Source: Streptomyces sp. CB02058
GTDB lineage: Bacteria; Actinomycetota; Actinomycetes; Streptomycetales; Streptomycetaceae
Assembly (NCBI RefSeq): GCF_001905505.1
Contig: NZ_LIPG01000004.1
Coordinates: forward strand, 682,001-746,000
DNA length: 64,000 nt
Direction of reading: 5' to 3'
Shown: positions 51,184 to 60,262 of the stretch, one piece after another
Numbering within the stretch: the first letter of the stretch is position 1
Layout: each line of letters opens with the position of its first letter
Notes under the pieces: model-generated
The model's input: only the letters and a program-made list of their open reading frames with translations
Databases searched by the model: none
Told to the model about the DNA's origin: nothing
Program-made: the position numbers and the translations under genes

Positions 51184-53406
51184 TCAGCCCGACTTCGGCG
51201 GCTTCTGCGCGTCGAAGGCGAAGAGCGTGTTCCCGGCCGCGGCCACGATCACCGCCCGCCCCGCGACGGTCACGCGTGAGCTCGCGCCCTGCTCGCCCGT
51301 CAGGCCGTCGGCCTGCGGGTCGGTCGACCACAGCGGCTTGCCGTCGCGCGGCGACAGGGCGACCACCCGGCCGGTGGCCGAGCTGAAGTACAGCGCGTCG
51401 GCGCCCTCGGCGGGACCCGACGCACCTTCGACGCCGGTCTGCCGCGACCATTCCTTCCGGCCGGTCGCGGAGTCGATCGCCGTGACGAGGCCGGTCTGCC
51501 CACTGACGTAGAGGGTGCCGTCCGCCATGCCGGGCGTCCCCGCGTACGTCTGGGCCAGTCGGGAGTACGTGACCTTCCCCGAGGCCGGGTCGACCCGCGC
51601 CACCCCGTCGTAGCCGGTCAGCGCCGGCCCTTCCCGGTGTTCCTGGAGGAGTACGAGACTGCCGTCGGCGACGCCCATCGGCACGGCGGGGCCGTCGACC
51701 GCGAGGGACCTGCCCAGTGTCCCGGAGGCCGGGTCGAGCGTGCGCAGGACGGGGTGGCGCACCTCAAGGTCGTCCACCTCCGCGTCCGTCGCGCACATGG
51801 CGAAGAGCTGTGACCCCGCGGTGACGGGCGCGCACTGCGTGCCTGCGGGGAAGGCCGTCTTCCAGGTGACGTCACCGCTGTGCGCGTCCCTCGCCTCGAA
51901 GCGGGAGTTGGAGGCGTCGACCGTCACGACGGCGGAGCCGGCCACGACGGCGTCCTGCGTGCGGCCCGTGACGGCCGTCGACTGGGCGCCGGACGGCACG
52001 GACCACAGCTCCCGGCCGTCGGCCGCGTCCACGGCCACCACCTCGACGGGAGGGCCCTGCGGGGCGTCCTCGGCGGCGAAGCGGTAACCGAGCACCGTGT
52101 CGTCGGTGGCTCCCACCAGGTGCATGCCCTGCATGGGCACGCCTGGGCTGTTCGCCGTCCACGCCCGCGAGCCGTCCCGGACGTCGATACGGGTCGCGAC
52201 GACACTGCCGCCGCCGCAGAACACCGCGTCCTCGCGCCCGACGCACCGCAGTTCGTCGGGGATGTCCTCGCGACCGCCCAGCACGCTCTTTCGCCACGGC
52301 TCGAAGCCGTCCGGCAGCGCGGGGCCCGGCGTCGCGGCGCTGTCGCCCTTGCCCGCGGCGCCGCTCCCCCCGGTGCCGCCCGCCGTGAGCGTCGCGACTC
52401 CCCCGCCGATCGCGGCGACCGCGACGGCGGCCGCGAGCACGGGCCGCCATCGGCCGCGCAGACGCCGGCCGAGCGAGGTGCCGGCGCCCCCCGCCCCGGA
52501 ACCGGCCGTGCCGGCAGGCGTGGGCGTCGCGAGGTGGTGCTGGGTGATCATGTCGCGGGTACGCCCGGGGCCGGCCCCGCTCTCCTCGGTCCCGCCGAGA
52601 TCGGCCGGCAGGTCGCGCAGCAGCACGAGGAGTTCGTCCGCCGAGGGGCGCCCCTCGGGGTCCTTGTCCAGGCACGACTCGACGACCACACGCAGAGCTG
52701 TGGGCACGGCGCCCAGCGACGGCTCCTCGTGCACCACCTGATATGCCGTCATGTACGGGCTGTCCGCGTCGAACGGCCCGTGACCCGTCACCGAGTACAC
52801 GAGCAGTGTCCCCAGCGAGAAGACGTCGGACGGCGGCCCCACACCACGCGGCGCCTGCAACTGCTCGGGCGACATGAAGGGCGGCGTACCGATGACCCGC
52901 CCCGTCATCGTCAGCGTCTGCTGGTCGGCGGCGCGCGAGATGCCGAAGTCGATGACCCGCGGGCCCTCGGGCGAGAGGACGACGTTCGACGGCTTGAGGT
53001 CACGGTGGACGACCCCGACCCGGTGGATGTCGCGCAGCGCCTCGGCCAGCCCGATGGCGAGCCTTCTCAGCTCCGCTCCGTCCAGCGGGCCGTTCTCGGC
53101 GATGCGCTGGGCGAGCGTCCGGCCCTCGATGTAGGCCGTCGCCATCCATGGCTGCTCGGCCTCGGGGGCGGCGTCGACCACGGCCGCGGTGAACGCACCG
53201 CTGACCCGCCGTGCGGCGGCCACCTCCTGCCGGAAGCGGATGCGGAACTCGTCGTCCCCGGCGAACTGCTGGTGGATCAGTTTGATCGCGACCGGCCGCC
53301 CCGAACTCGTACGGGCCAGAAAGACCGTGCCCATGCCGCCCGAGCCGAGCCTCGCCTCGAGTGGATAGCCGCCGATCTCGACTGGATCGCCTCCGCGCAG
53401 CGACAC
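51184..53406 (-). CDS. Membrane Ser/Thr protein kinase (PknB type) with extracellular PQQ-like propeller
   Basis: 740 residues. Kinase domain about 10-280: glycine loop LGSGGMGTVFLA, K42 in AIKLIH, catalytic HRDLKPSN (D136), DFG (D153), SPEQL in place of APE. A proline/glycine linker, then one membrane helix (WRPVLAAAVAVAAIGGGVATL). An outside domain of about 350 residues with repeated DGRELWSV, TGRKEWSRQ and DGKPLWSTD blades follows, the pattern of a PQQ/quinoprotein beta-propeller acting as sensor. A signal bound outside would drive phosphorylation inside. GTG at 53406 follows GGGAGG; the frame extends 23 codons upstream without support. No substrate or phosphatase gene is adjacent. Confidence 0.9.
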   Translation of the reverse strand: MSLRGGDPVEIGGYPLEARLGSGGMGTVFLARTSSGRPVAIKLIHQQFAGDDEFRIRFRQEVAAARRVSGAFTAAVVDAAPEAEQPWMATAYIEGRTLAQRIAENGPLDGAELRRLAIGLAEALRDIHRVGVVHRDLKPSNVVLSPEGPRVIDFGISRAADQQTLTMTGRVIGTPPFMSPEQLQAPRGVGPPSDVFSLGTLLVYSVTGHGPFDADSPYMTAYQVVHEEPSLGAVPTALRVVVESCLDKDPEGRPSADELLVLLRDLPADLGGTEESGAGPGRTRDMITQHHLATPTPAGTAGSGAGGAGTSLGRRLRGRWRPVLAAAVAVAAIGGGVATLTAGGTGGSGAAGKGDSAATPGPALPDGFEPWRKSVLGGREDIPDELRCVGREDAVFCGGGSVVATRIDVRDGSRAWTANSPGVPMQGMHLVGATDDTVLGYRFAAEDAPQGPPVEVVAVDAADGRELWSVPSGAQSTAVTGRTQDAVVAGSAVVTVDASNSRFEARDAHSGDVTWKTAFPAGTQCAPVTAGSQLFAMCATDAEVDDLEVRHPVLRTLDPASGTLGRSLAVDGPAVPMGVADGSLVLLQEHREGPALTGYDGVARVDPASGKVTYSRLAQTYAGTPGMADGTLYVSGQTGLVTAIDSATGRKEWSRQTGVEGASGPAEGADALYFSSATGRVVALSPRDGKPLWSTDPQADGLTGEQGASSRVTVAGRAVIVAAAGNTLFAFDAQKPPKSG

Positions 53407-53834
53407 TCTTCCCGACCTCCCGTCCCCCGTGCGCCTGTCCCACCACGGGCCTGCCTGTCCGTCCTCTGCACACAAACTAGCCGCAGGGCGGTACGGCGGG
53501 ACGAGGCGGGTGACGAACAGGCGGTCCGGGCGGCTCGGTTCCGTACGGACGCACGGCCCCGCTCCGGGTGCGTGACGGCCCCCGGGCCCTCAGGGGGATC
53601 CGGCGATGGGGAGAAGTCCCGCGGACCGCCCACTGGTTGGGGAGCATCCCGGCGAAGCAGACCGCTCCGTGCGCATCTGGGGCATCATCAACGTCGACAG
53701 AGCGCACCAGGAACAGGCCCGCGTGCCCGGGCCGCCGGACCGGGCGAAACCGTACCCGGGCCTGACCACGAAGCCACGAGCCCACGGAGCCGCGACCGAG
53801 CAGGCGGCGGACCTGCAGAACCAGGGAAGGTCCT
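53407..53834. other. 428-base divergent intergenic region
   Basis: Between the kinase and the GH43/117-like gene. Open frames here are short and without motif or ribosome binding site. No clear promoter or hairpin was fixed. Confidence 0.5.
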
Positions 53835-54773
53835 GTGAACCACATGTCCGACGCCCCGCTCTTCCGCGACCCCGTGTACGACGGCGCCGCCGACCCCGTC
53901 GTGGTCTGGAACCGCCGAAGCCGCGAGTGGTGGCTGGTGTACACGAACCGCCGCACCACCGCCCCCGGCCCCGGTGTCGCCTGGGTGCACGGCACGGATC
54001 TCGGTGTGGCCGCGTCGGCGGACGGCGGCCGCACCTGGACGTACCGGGGCACCCTCACCGGTCTGGAGACCGAGCCGGGCAGGAACACCTTCTGGGCACC
54101 GGAGATCATCTGGCACGACGGGCTCTACCACCTGTACGTGAGCTACCTCCCCGGAGTGCCCGGCTCCTGGACGGGCCCCGCCCGGATCCGCCACTACACG
54201 AGCCCCGACCTGCTGGAGTGGCGGTATCACGGCGCCCTGGACCTCGGCTCCGACCGGGTCATCGACGCGTGCGTGTACCCGCTGCCGGGCGGCGGCTGGC
54301 GCATGTGGTTCAAGGACGAGTCCCGGGGCTCACTCACCCACGCCGCCGACAGCCCCGACCTGTACCGGTGGCGGCCCACCGGCCCCGCGGTCGTCCACCG
54401 GCCGCACGAAGGACCCAACGTCTTCGAACTCGGCGGCTCCTACTGGATGCTGGTCGACGAGTGGCGCGGCCAGGGTGTGCTGCGCTCGGACGACCTGACC
54501 TCGTGGGAACACCGGGGACTGATCCTGGACGAGCCGGGCAACCGCCCCGACGACGGGACGATCGGACTCCACGCCGACGTGGTCGTCCAGGACGAAACGG
54601 CCTACATCTTCTACTTCACCCACCCGGGCCGCGTCGGCACCGCCGAGAACGACGACACCTACGCCACCCGCCGCTCCTCGCTCCAGGTCGCCGCGGCGCG
54701 GGTCGTCGACGGCACACTGCACTGCGACCGTGACGAGCGGGTGCGACTCGGCCTGGCCCCAGGCGAGCAATGA
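53835..54773 (+). CDS. Five-bladed beta-propeller glycosidase-like protein (GH43/GH117-like)
   Basis: 312 residues, cytosolic. Begins FRDPVYDGAADPVVVWN, where an Asp in the D-P motif is the usual base of clan GH-F/GH117 propellers. It continues NTFWAPEIIWHDGLYHLYVSYLP (typical W-A-P-(E/D)), RVIDACVYPLPGGGWRMWFK, EGPNVFELGGSYWMLVDEW (candidate acid Glu) and IGLHADVVVQ. These match the blade pattern of GH43/GH117/GH130-like enzymes; the family cannot be settled by eye and the substrate is unknown. GTG at 53835 is preferred (AGGGAAGG just upstream) over ATG 53844. Stands alone, next to the kinase. Confidence 0.65.
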   Translation: MNHMSDAPLFRDPVYDGAADPVVVWNRRSREWWLVYTNRRTTAPGPGVAWVHGTDLGVAASADGGRTWTYRGTLTGLETEPGRNTFWAPEIIWHDGLYHLYVSYLPGVPGSWTGPARIRHYTSPDLLEWRYHGALDLGSDRVIDACVYPLPGGGWRMWFKDESRGSLTHAADSPDLYRWRPTGPAVVHRPHEGPNVFELGGSYWMLVDEWRGQGVLRSDDLTSWEHRGLILDEPGNRPDDGTIGLHADVVVQDETAYIFYFTHPGRVGTAENDDTYATRRSSLQVAAARVVDGTLHCDRDERVRLGLAPGEQ

Positions 54774-55054
54774 TCCGTGGCTCCGGTCGCAGGGCGACGG
54801 AGACCGCCGGAACACCCGTCAGGCCGGCTCGGCTTCCGGCGGAGCGGACTCGCCGCACCCCGGGGACGGTCCGTTCCGCGACGGCGGACAATGGGCCCTG
54901 GTGGTCTCCGGCTGCTGAGGCCGGAGCAGAATCAGAACGTGGGCGGCAGATCATGTCGGCGCCACGGGCGCCCGGCCCGTACGCAGACCGGGCCGGGCCA
55001 CCGAGCGGCCCCGATACGGCACGATCCGTCGGACAGACCCTCAGGAGGGGAAGC

Positions 55055-56275
55055 GTGACCGAGACCAGCGACACCCGATCCGCCGCCGGCGGCGCGCAGG
55101 AGGCGCCACGGAGCCGACTGCAGCGCCTGATGCGCTACATCCCTCTGATCGCCCCCGTCCTGCTGTGGGCCGTACCGTGCTGGGTTCTCCTGCACACCGG
55201 TCAGCACTGGCCGCTCCCCGTGACGCTGACCGGCACCGCGGTGTTCGCCCTCGGCCTGGTCGCCATGCCGCTCGCCATGGTGCGCGGCCACGGCCGCCGC
55301 CAGCACGACGGGGCGGCGATCGTCGGTGACACGCTTCTGGGCAGCATCTGGGTCCTGTTCACCTGGTCCGTCCTGCTCGGCGTCCTGCTGCGGCTCGCCC
55401 TGACCGCGGCCGGCGTCGGCGAGGGTCAGGACCGGGCGCGCATCGTCACCTGGGCCGTCCTCGGCGTGGCCGTCGTGTTGCTCGCGTGGGGGTACGCGGA
55501 GGCGCGCCGCGTGCCGCGCGTGCGCCGGCTCGACGTGGAACTCCCCCGTCTGGGAGCCGGGTTGGACGGCACCCGAGTCGTCCTGATAACGGACACCCAC
55601 TACGGTCCGCTCGACCGCGCCCGCTGGTCGGCACGGGTCTGCGAGAGGGTGAACACCCTGGAGGCCGACCTGGTCTGTCACACCGGTGACATCGCGGACG
55701 GCACGGCCGAGCGCCGTCGCGCGCAGGCCGCCCCGCTGGGCACCGTGCGGGCGACTCGGGCCCGGGTCTACGTCACCGGCAACCACGAGTACTACACCGA
55801 GGCCCAGGGCTGGGTCGATCTGATGGACGAGCTGGGCTGGGAACCGCTGCGCAACCGCCATCTGCTGCTCGAACGCGGCGGTGACTCCCTCGTGGTCGCC
55901 GGCGTCGACGACGTCACCGCCGAGTCCTCCGGACTGGCGGGCCACCGCGCCCATCTCGCCGGGGCCCTCCAGGGCGCAGACCCGGATCTCCCCGTCCTCC
56001 TCCTGGCCCACCAGCCCAAGTTCATCGACCGCGCGGCAGCCGAAGGCATCGACCTCCAGCTCTCCGGCCACACCCACGGGGGCCAGATCTGGCCCTTCCA
56101 CCACCTGGTCCGCCTCGACCAGCCGGCCGTGGCCGGCCTCAGCCACCACGGCCCCCGCACCCTCCTCTACACGAGCCGCGGCACCGGCTTCTGGGGCCCG
56201 CCCTTCCGCGTCTTCGCCCCCAGCGAGATCACCCTGCTCGTGCTCCGCTCCCCGCAGACGTCCGCCCTGTCCTAG
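55055..56275 (+). CDS. Membrane metallophosphoesterase (YkuE-like)
   Basis: 406 residues. Three or four membrane helices in the first 160 residues, then a calcineurin-like phosphoesterase domain: ITDTHYGPLDR, CHTGDIADG, VTGNHEYYTEAQ, LAHQPKFID and SGHTHGGQIWP carry the full set of metal ligands. Related to YkuE/YaeI-type proteins that act on lipid-linked phosphates at the membrane; the exact substrate is not known. GTG at 55055 follows AGGAGGGG. An earlier in-frame ATG (54953) lacks a comparable site. The 281 bases upstream carry no other gene. Confidence 0.88.
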   Translation: MTETSDTRSAAGGAQEAPRSRLQRLMRYIPLIAPVLLWAVPCWVLLHTGQHWPLPVTLTGTAVFALGLVAMPLAMVRGHGRRQHDGAAIVGDTLLGSIWVLFTWSVLLGVLLRLALTAAGVGEGQDRARIVTWAVLGVAVVLLAWGYAEARRVPRVRRLDVELPRLGAGLDGTRVVLITDTHYGPLDRARWSARVCERVNTLEADLVCHTGDIADGTAERRRAQAAPLGTVRATRARVYVTGNHEYYTEAQGWVDLMDELGWEPLRNRHLLLERGGDSLVVAGVDDVTAESSGLAGHRAHLAGALQGADPDLPVLLLAHQPKFIDRAAAEGIDLQLSGHTHGGQIWPFHHLVRLDQPAVAGLSHHGPRTLLYTSRGTGFWGPPFRVFAPSEITLLVLRSPQTSALS

Positions 56276-56357
56276 GCAGAGGTCGTGCCGGCCGGTACGT
56301 GGTGTGCGGGCGCGTGATGCCCGGCATCGCCCGCCTGCACGGCCTGGCCCCTGCCGG

Positions 56358-56666
56358 TCAGTGGAGCCGGCATTCCCACAGCTCGATGTCCGGTTCCCCT
56401 TGCGGGAGTTCCCCGGTGCAGTACCGGTAGAGCCAGACCGCGGCCCTGCGCTCCGCGTGCTTCTCGTTGACCGGTTCCCCCTGCTCATCCAGTTCGAGGA
56501 CGTTCGCGAAGATCGCCACACAGGTCTCCATCTGCGAGGGCGCGTCACGCAACTCCTGCCAGTAGTCGATCCCTTCGAGCATCGGGTGGCCCACCGACCC
56601 CCGGGCGAGCCATCCGGCAAAGCGTCGGAGGGCTCCGGAAGCTCCATGACTGAGATGGGAAGGCAT
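56358..56666 (-). CDS. Conserved small Streptomyces protein (DUF7677-like), unknown function
   Basis: 102 residues: HLSHGASGALRRFAGWLARG, then GHPMLEGIDYWQELRDAPS and FANVLELDEQGEPVNEKHAERRAA. I recall this family as a widespread Streptomyces protein of unknown function, sometimes listed as DUF7677; the number is from memory. Mixed helices, no signal peptide. ATG at 56666 has no ribosome binding site, but TAGATT (56678-56673) ends 6 bases before it, so it is probably leaderless. Confidence 0.65.
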   Translation of the reverse strand: MPSHLSHGASGALRRFAGWLARGSVGHPMLEGIDYWQELRDAPSQMETCVAIFANVLELDEQGEPVNEKHAERRAAVWLYRYCTGELPQGEPDIELWECRLH

Positions 56667-56724
56667 ACGCAGAATCTAACCCCGGTCCCTCTGTCCCTTC
56701 GTCGGCCCCTGTGGCAGGAGGTGA

Positions 56725-56883
56725 CAGTCGCTCAGGGCGGATGCCCATCGTCAGGAGGAGGAGGAGCGGGCTTTCGACGAGCTGAACCGCCTGGCCGAGG
56801 AGCTCAAGGCGATCGATCCGGCGTCCTTCGGCGGCTACGAGGGGTTTCTCTGGCCGGCGCACCTGGACCGCTGGCTCTACTGA
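56725..56883 (+). pseudogene. C-terminal remnant of an unidentified gene
   Basis: The frame from 56725 reads RADAHRQEEEERAFDELN and on to a terminal HLDRWLY, protein-like in composition, but has no ATG, GTG or TTG start. A stop (56722-56724) lies directly before it. It also spans an AGGAGGAGGAGG run prone to slippage. It looks like the last 50 residues of a small protein whose 5' part has been lost or shifted. The parent family is not recognised. Confidence 0.45.
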
Positions 56884-57005
56884 CCCGGCCGGCAGGTCCG
56901 GGGCTTGCGCTGGCTCCTGGTTACGGACGAGGCCCGTGAGACCCGAGTGACGGGTTCGTCCTGAGGGCCCCTCTCATCACAGAGCCGGGGCCGGGCATCG
57001 CAGGC

Positions 57006-58862
57006 TCACGCGCCACCGGTGCTGTGGACTCGGTCCGCTGCCAGCCGTTGCCCGAGAAGGTCCAGTCCGTGCCGGAGCCGGCGGAAGTAGGTGGCCCGGC
57101 TCATATGGAGCCGACGGGCCAGTTGCTGATGGGTCTGCCGGCGCCCGAGGTAGTAGTGCAGCAGGATCTGCCCGGCTTCGGCGTCTTCGAGTTGGTCGCT
57201 CTCCGCGAGGGCGGCCACTCCGTCCCGCAGCGCCTTCCGCAGGTCCTCCGCCGTCTGCGTGCCCGGGGAGCGCAGCGGGCTGTGTGCCAGCCAGGCGAGG
57301 TCGGAGAGGTGCGCGAGGGCCTGTCCCACCTCGCGGCCGGTGGCCGAGGGGCCGCCCTGCCCCGGCACGAGGGCGAGCCGCTCCACCCACTCGGTGATCG
57401 CGTCGTGTCCGAAGTCCTGGCTGTAGATCTCCGGTTTCCGGCCGCACCGGTAGACGTCGTCGGTGGTGGTGCCGTGCTGGCGGAAACGTAAGTTCGTCAG
57501 GAGCTGCTGGTAGCGCGGGCTCGGCGTGGAGACCGTCAGCAGCAGGCTGTTGGACATGACGTGGTGCAGCAGGTCCCGGAGCAACCGCGCGTGCAGTCCG
57601 CGCTCCGGGCAGTACGCGGCCCCGAGGACCAGGGACCGGGTCCGCTGCCCGCCCATCAGCCGGTCGGTGTGCTGCTGGAGCAGGGGTTCCATGCTGCCGA
57701 CGGTGCGGTCGGCGACGCGGACCAGGCCCATGACGCCCACGGTCCGGCCGTCGCGGTCCCGGGCCATCCGGAAGCCGGCGGGGTCGTCGTGCAGCCACCG
57801 TTCCACCAGGCGTTCCGTGCGCCGGGTGTCCATGCCCCCCTGGCGGGCCCACTGGTGCATCAGCCCGCCGATGTCATCGGCGTCGCCCGGGGTCGCGGTC
57901 TGGATCGCGCCGTCGCCGGCGCTCGCCGGGAACAGCGTCTCGCGTACGACGGTGTCGTCGATGAGGGCCATGGTCGCCTCGGCGAGCCGGCCCCTGCGGG
58001 CGACGCTCGCCTCCGCGGCCAGCTGCCGCCTCCGGTGGGTGTGCGCGCGGGACCGTAAGCCCTGGTGGGCGGCGGGCTGCCGCCACCGGTGGGCCTGTTC
58101 GAACACGGCGCGGAACGGTTCCTGGACGGTCAGACCGAGTTCCGTACGGGTCACGAGGCTGAGCCGGCCCAGCGTTTCGAAGAGCTCCCGGCTCTCTTCG
58201 AGGAGTTCCCGGTCCCCGCCCCAGACGGAGGCGAGCTTGTCCAGGGCGCGCTGCCACCCGTGGGAGAGCCGCTCGCGGGAGAGCCGCTCGGTGATCTCCC
58301 GCACCACTTGGTCGGCGACGGCCCCGGGGGCGTCGGGCGGGGCGCCCGCGTGCAGGGCCCGGCAGGCCGCGCAGGCGATCAGCGGGTTGCCCCCGGCCAT
58401 GCGGACGACCAGGTCCCGTGGCACCGGGCCGGCCAGTTGGGCGTCGGCCGCCAGCCGGGCGATCCGGTCGTCGGACCACGGTGCGGTCTCGATGACAGCC
58501 GCTCCCGAGAGCGTCCAGCCGGGCTGGGCCAGTAAGGAACGCCGACTGACCACGAGCAGGGGTGCGGCGGGCGCTTCGCGCGGGAGCCGGGCGTGCTCCA
58601 GCGCCGCGAGGGCCTCCGGGCCGTCGGCTCCGTCCAGCACGAGCGGCCGGGTGGTGGACTCGGCGAGCGCCGCCCGCACGGCGTCCGGGGCGTCACCGCG
58701 GGACAGGTCCAGCACGCGTGCCGGCGACAGACGTGACACCAGCCAGGACTTGCCGCTCCCGAGCGGTCCCGTCAGGTTGACCAGCCGGTGACGCTCCATC
58801 GCCACCCGCAGCACCTCGGGTGTCCCCCGAGCCGGTGCACCGGTCGCCGCCGCCTCGCTCAT
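57006..58862 (-). CDS. Large regulator: P-loop ATPase, GNAT-like module and C-terminal helix-turn-helix
   Basis: 618 residues. An N-terminal P-loop (LTGPLGSGKSWLVSRL) with a Walker-B-like LVLDGADG and AAA/STAND-type helices covers about 20-280. A middle region (MARDRDGRTVGVMGLVRV, ERGLHARLLRDLL) resembles a GNAT acetyltransferase fold. The C-terminus has a DNA-binding helix-turn-helix (QTHQQLARRLHMSRATYFRRLRHGL). Probably an ATP-dependent cluster regulator. ATG at 58862 follows GGGAGA; a GTG at 58904, 6 bases after TAGGGT (58916-58911), could be a leaderless alternative. Divergent from the LuxR-like gene. Confidence 0.7.
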   Translation of the reverse strand: MSEAAATGAPARGTPEVLRVAMERHRLVNLTGPLGSGKSWLVSRLSPARVLDLSRGDAPDAVRAALAESTTRPLVLDGADGPEALAALEHARLPREAPAAPLLVVSRRSLLAQPGWTLSGAAVIETAPWSDDRIARLAADAQLAGPVPRDLVVRMAGGNPLIACAACRALHAGAPPDAPGAVADQVVREITERLSRERLSHGWQRALDKLASVWGGDRELLEESRELFETLGRLSLVTRTELGLTVQEPFRAVFEQAHRWRQPAAHQGLRSRAHTHRRRQLAAEASVARRGRLAEATMALIDDTVVRETLFPASAGDGAIQTATPGDADDIGGLMHQWARQGGMDTRRTERLVERWLHDDPAGFRMARDRDGRTVGVMGLVRVADRTVGSMEPLLQQHTDRLMGGQRTRSLVLGAAYCPERGLHARLLRDLLHHVMSNSLLLTVSTPSPRYQQLLTNLRFRQHGTTTDDVYRCGRKPEIYSQDFGHDAITEWVERLALVPGQGGPSATGREVGQALAHLSDLAWLAHSPLRSPGTQTAEDLRKALRDGVAALAESDQLEDAEAGQILLHYYLGRRQTHQQLARRLHMSRATYFRRLRHGLDLLGQRLAADRVHSTGGA

Positions 58863-59066
58863 GAGGTCTCCCACCACGCTTCCCGCGGGCCCGTCGTCGA
58901 TCACGGCGACACCCTATTGACCGGGCTTCGCGACGAGAAGAGCGCACACCGGATCGGGCTCTGAGACTCCTGTGAGACCCCTGTGGGACTCCACCGCCCT
59001 GGGGCGCTGGCTAGCGTGGGCCGGTGATCGCACAGGGCGACCGGACGGGACCCTCAGGGAGGCCAT

Positions 59067-60071
59067 ATGAGCACCAACAGCATGTCCGTACTCGGTCTGA
59101 CCAGCACCGAGGAGGCCGTCTACCGCCACTTCCTGCGGAATCCCGGAACACCGAAGGGTGAGGTCCCCGGGGCGTCACCGGGCGAACGGGAGAGCGGGGC
59201 GCGGGCCGTCGCGCGACTCCGGGAGCTGCGCCTGCTGCACGGGGACGACGCGGACACCTGGGCCGTGGATCCCCTTGTCGCCGTGCCCCGGCTGGCCGCG
59301 GAGCGGCTGGACACGGCGCACCGGACGATGCGTCAGCTCGTCGACGTACGACCGATCCTGCGGTCCCTGCGGCACGAGAGACCGGTGCTCGATGCGGCCG
59401 CTCCGGGAAACGGCGCCGCCACGCTGTTACGGCTGGAGGATCTGCGGGAGGTACGCGCCCGGGTGGGCCAACTGGCGTTCAACGCACGGTCGGAGGTGCT
59501 CGCGGCCGACCCCTGCGACGCGTCGACGCCGGAGAGCGCCGGCTATGCCCGGCACCTCGACCTGGGGCGGCTGAGCAGGACGGTGCGCGTACGGGTCCTC
59601 GTGCGGGTGACGGCGCTCGGGGACGCCGGGAGTCTCGACCGGATGCGGCACCTTCATCGCGGCGGGGCGGCCATCAGGGTCGCGGACGAGCTGTCCGAGA
59701 CGGTTCTGGTCTACGACCGGCACGCGGCGCTGGTGCCCATCGACGCCCGGGACACCGGGCGCGGCGCCCTGTACACCGAGGAGAGCGGGCTGGTGAGCAG
59801 CCTGGTCGGACTTTTCGAGCGGCTGTGGGCCACCGCGACCGACTTCGCCGGCCTGGTGACGGCGGACACGGGGCAGGTCGCCCGGCTCACCGACACCCAG
59901 CGCCTGGTCCTCACCGTCATGTGTGCCGTCAGCAAGGACGAGACGGGCGCGCGTCAGGCCCGTATGTCCCTCCGCACCTACCGGCGGCACATCTCCGACG
60001 TGCTGAGTCTGCTGGGCGCCGTCAACCGGGCCCAGGCCGCGCTGCTCGCGCGTGAGCGCGGCTGGGTGTGA
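59067..60071 (+). CDS. Transcriptional regulator with TrmB-like N-terminus and LuxR-like C-terminal HTH
   Basis: 334 residues. The N-terminal winged helix (LTSTEEAVYRHFLRNPGTPKGEV) is TrmB/LuxR-like, the middle a phospholipase-D-like effector region (VRVLVRVTALGD). The C-terminal HTH reads LTDTQRLVLTVMCAVSKDETGARQARMSLRTYRRHISDVLSLLG. This layout is common in Streptomyces regulators near RiPP and other antibiotic genes. ATG at 59067; GAGGCC-type site weak but present. Divergent from the P-loop regulator, convergent with the FAD oxidoreductase. Confidence 0.75.
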   Translation: MSTNSMSVLGLTSTEEAVYRHFLRNPGTPKGEVPGASPGERESGARAVARLRELRLLHGDDADTWAVDPLVAVPRLAAERLDTAHRTMRQLVDVRPILRSLRHERPVLDAAAPGNGAATLLRLEDLREVRARVGQLAFNARSEVLAADPCDASTPESAGYARHLDLGRLSRTVRVRVLVRVTALGDAGSLDRMRHLHRGGAAIRVADELSETVLVYDRHAALVPIDARDTGRGALYTEESGLVSSLVGLFERLWATATDFAGLVTADTGQVARLTDTQRLVLTVMCAVSKDETGARQARMSLRTYRRHISDVLSLLGAVNRAQAALLARERGWV

Positions 60072-60085
60072 GCGTGCCGCCCCGG

Positions 60086-60143
60086 GCCGGAGGACCGCCC
60101 GGAACGGCGGTCGCAGGGCCCGCCCGCCGGACGGTCCTCCGGC
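60086..60143. terminator. Bidirectional terminator between converging genes
   Basis: GCCGGAGGACCG (60086-60097) is the reverse complement of CGGTCCTCCGGC (60132-60143). A second stem, GTCGTCGG/CCGACGAC, lies at 60189-60218. Confidence 0.6.
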
Positions 60144-60262
60144 CGGCGCGCCCTCCTGCCGCAGGACCCGTCCCGCGGGCGGCCCCCGGTCGTCGGCCGT
60201 CGCGGGACCGCCGACGACCCCCGTACGGCCCGGCCCGTACCCGAAGGCTCCGCCGCGAGGCC

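Noticed and set aside
53568..53834. Short plus-strand frames upstream of the GH43/117-like gene
   Set aside because: No ribosome binding site, no conserved motif, and out of step with the downstream gene's start.
54953..55054. Earlier ATG start for the metallophosphoesterase
   Set aside because: The added residues are Pro/Gly/Ala-rich and the ribosome binding site is weak compared with AGGAGGGG before the GTG at 55055.
60072..60262. RiPP precursor peptide in the gap between regulator and oxidoreductase
   Set aside because: Both strands were inspected; only terminator-like hairpins were found and no short frame with a ribosome binding site.
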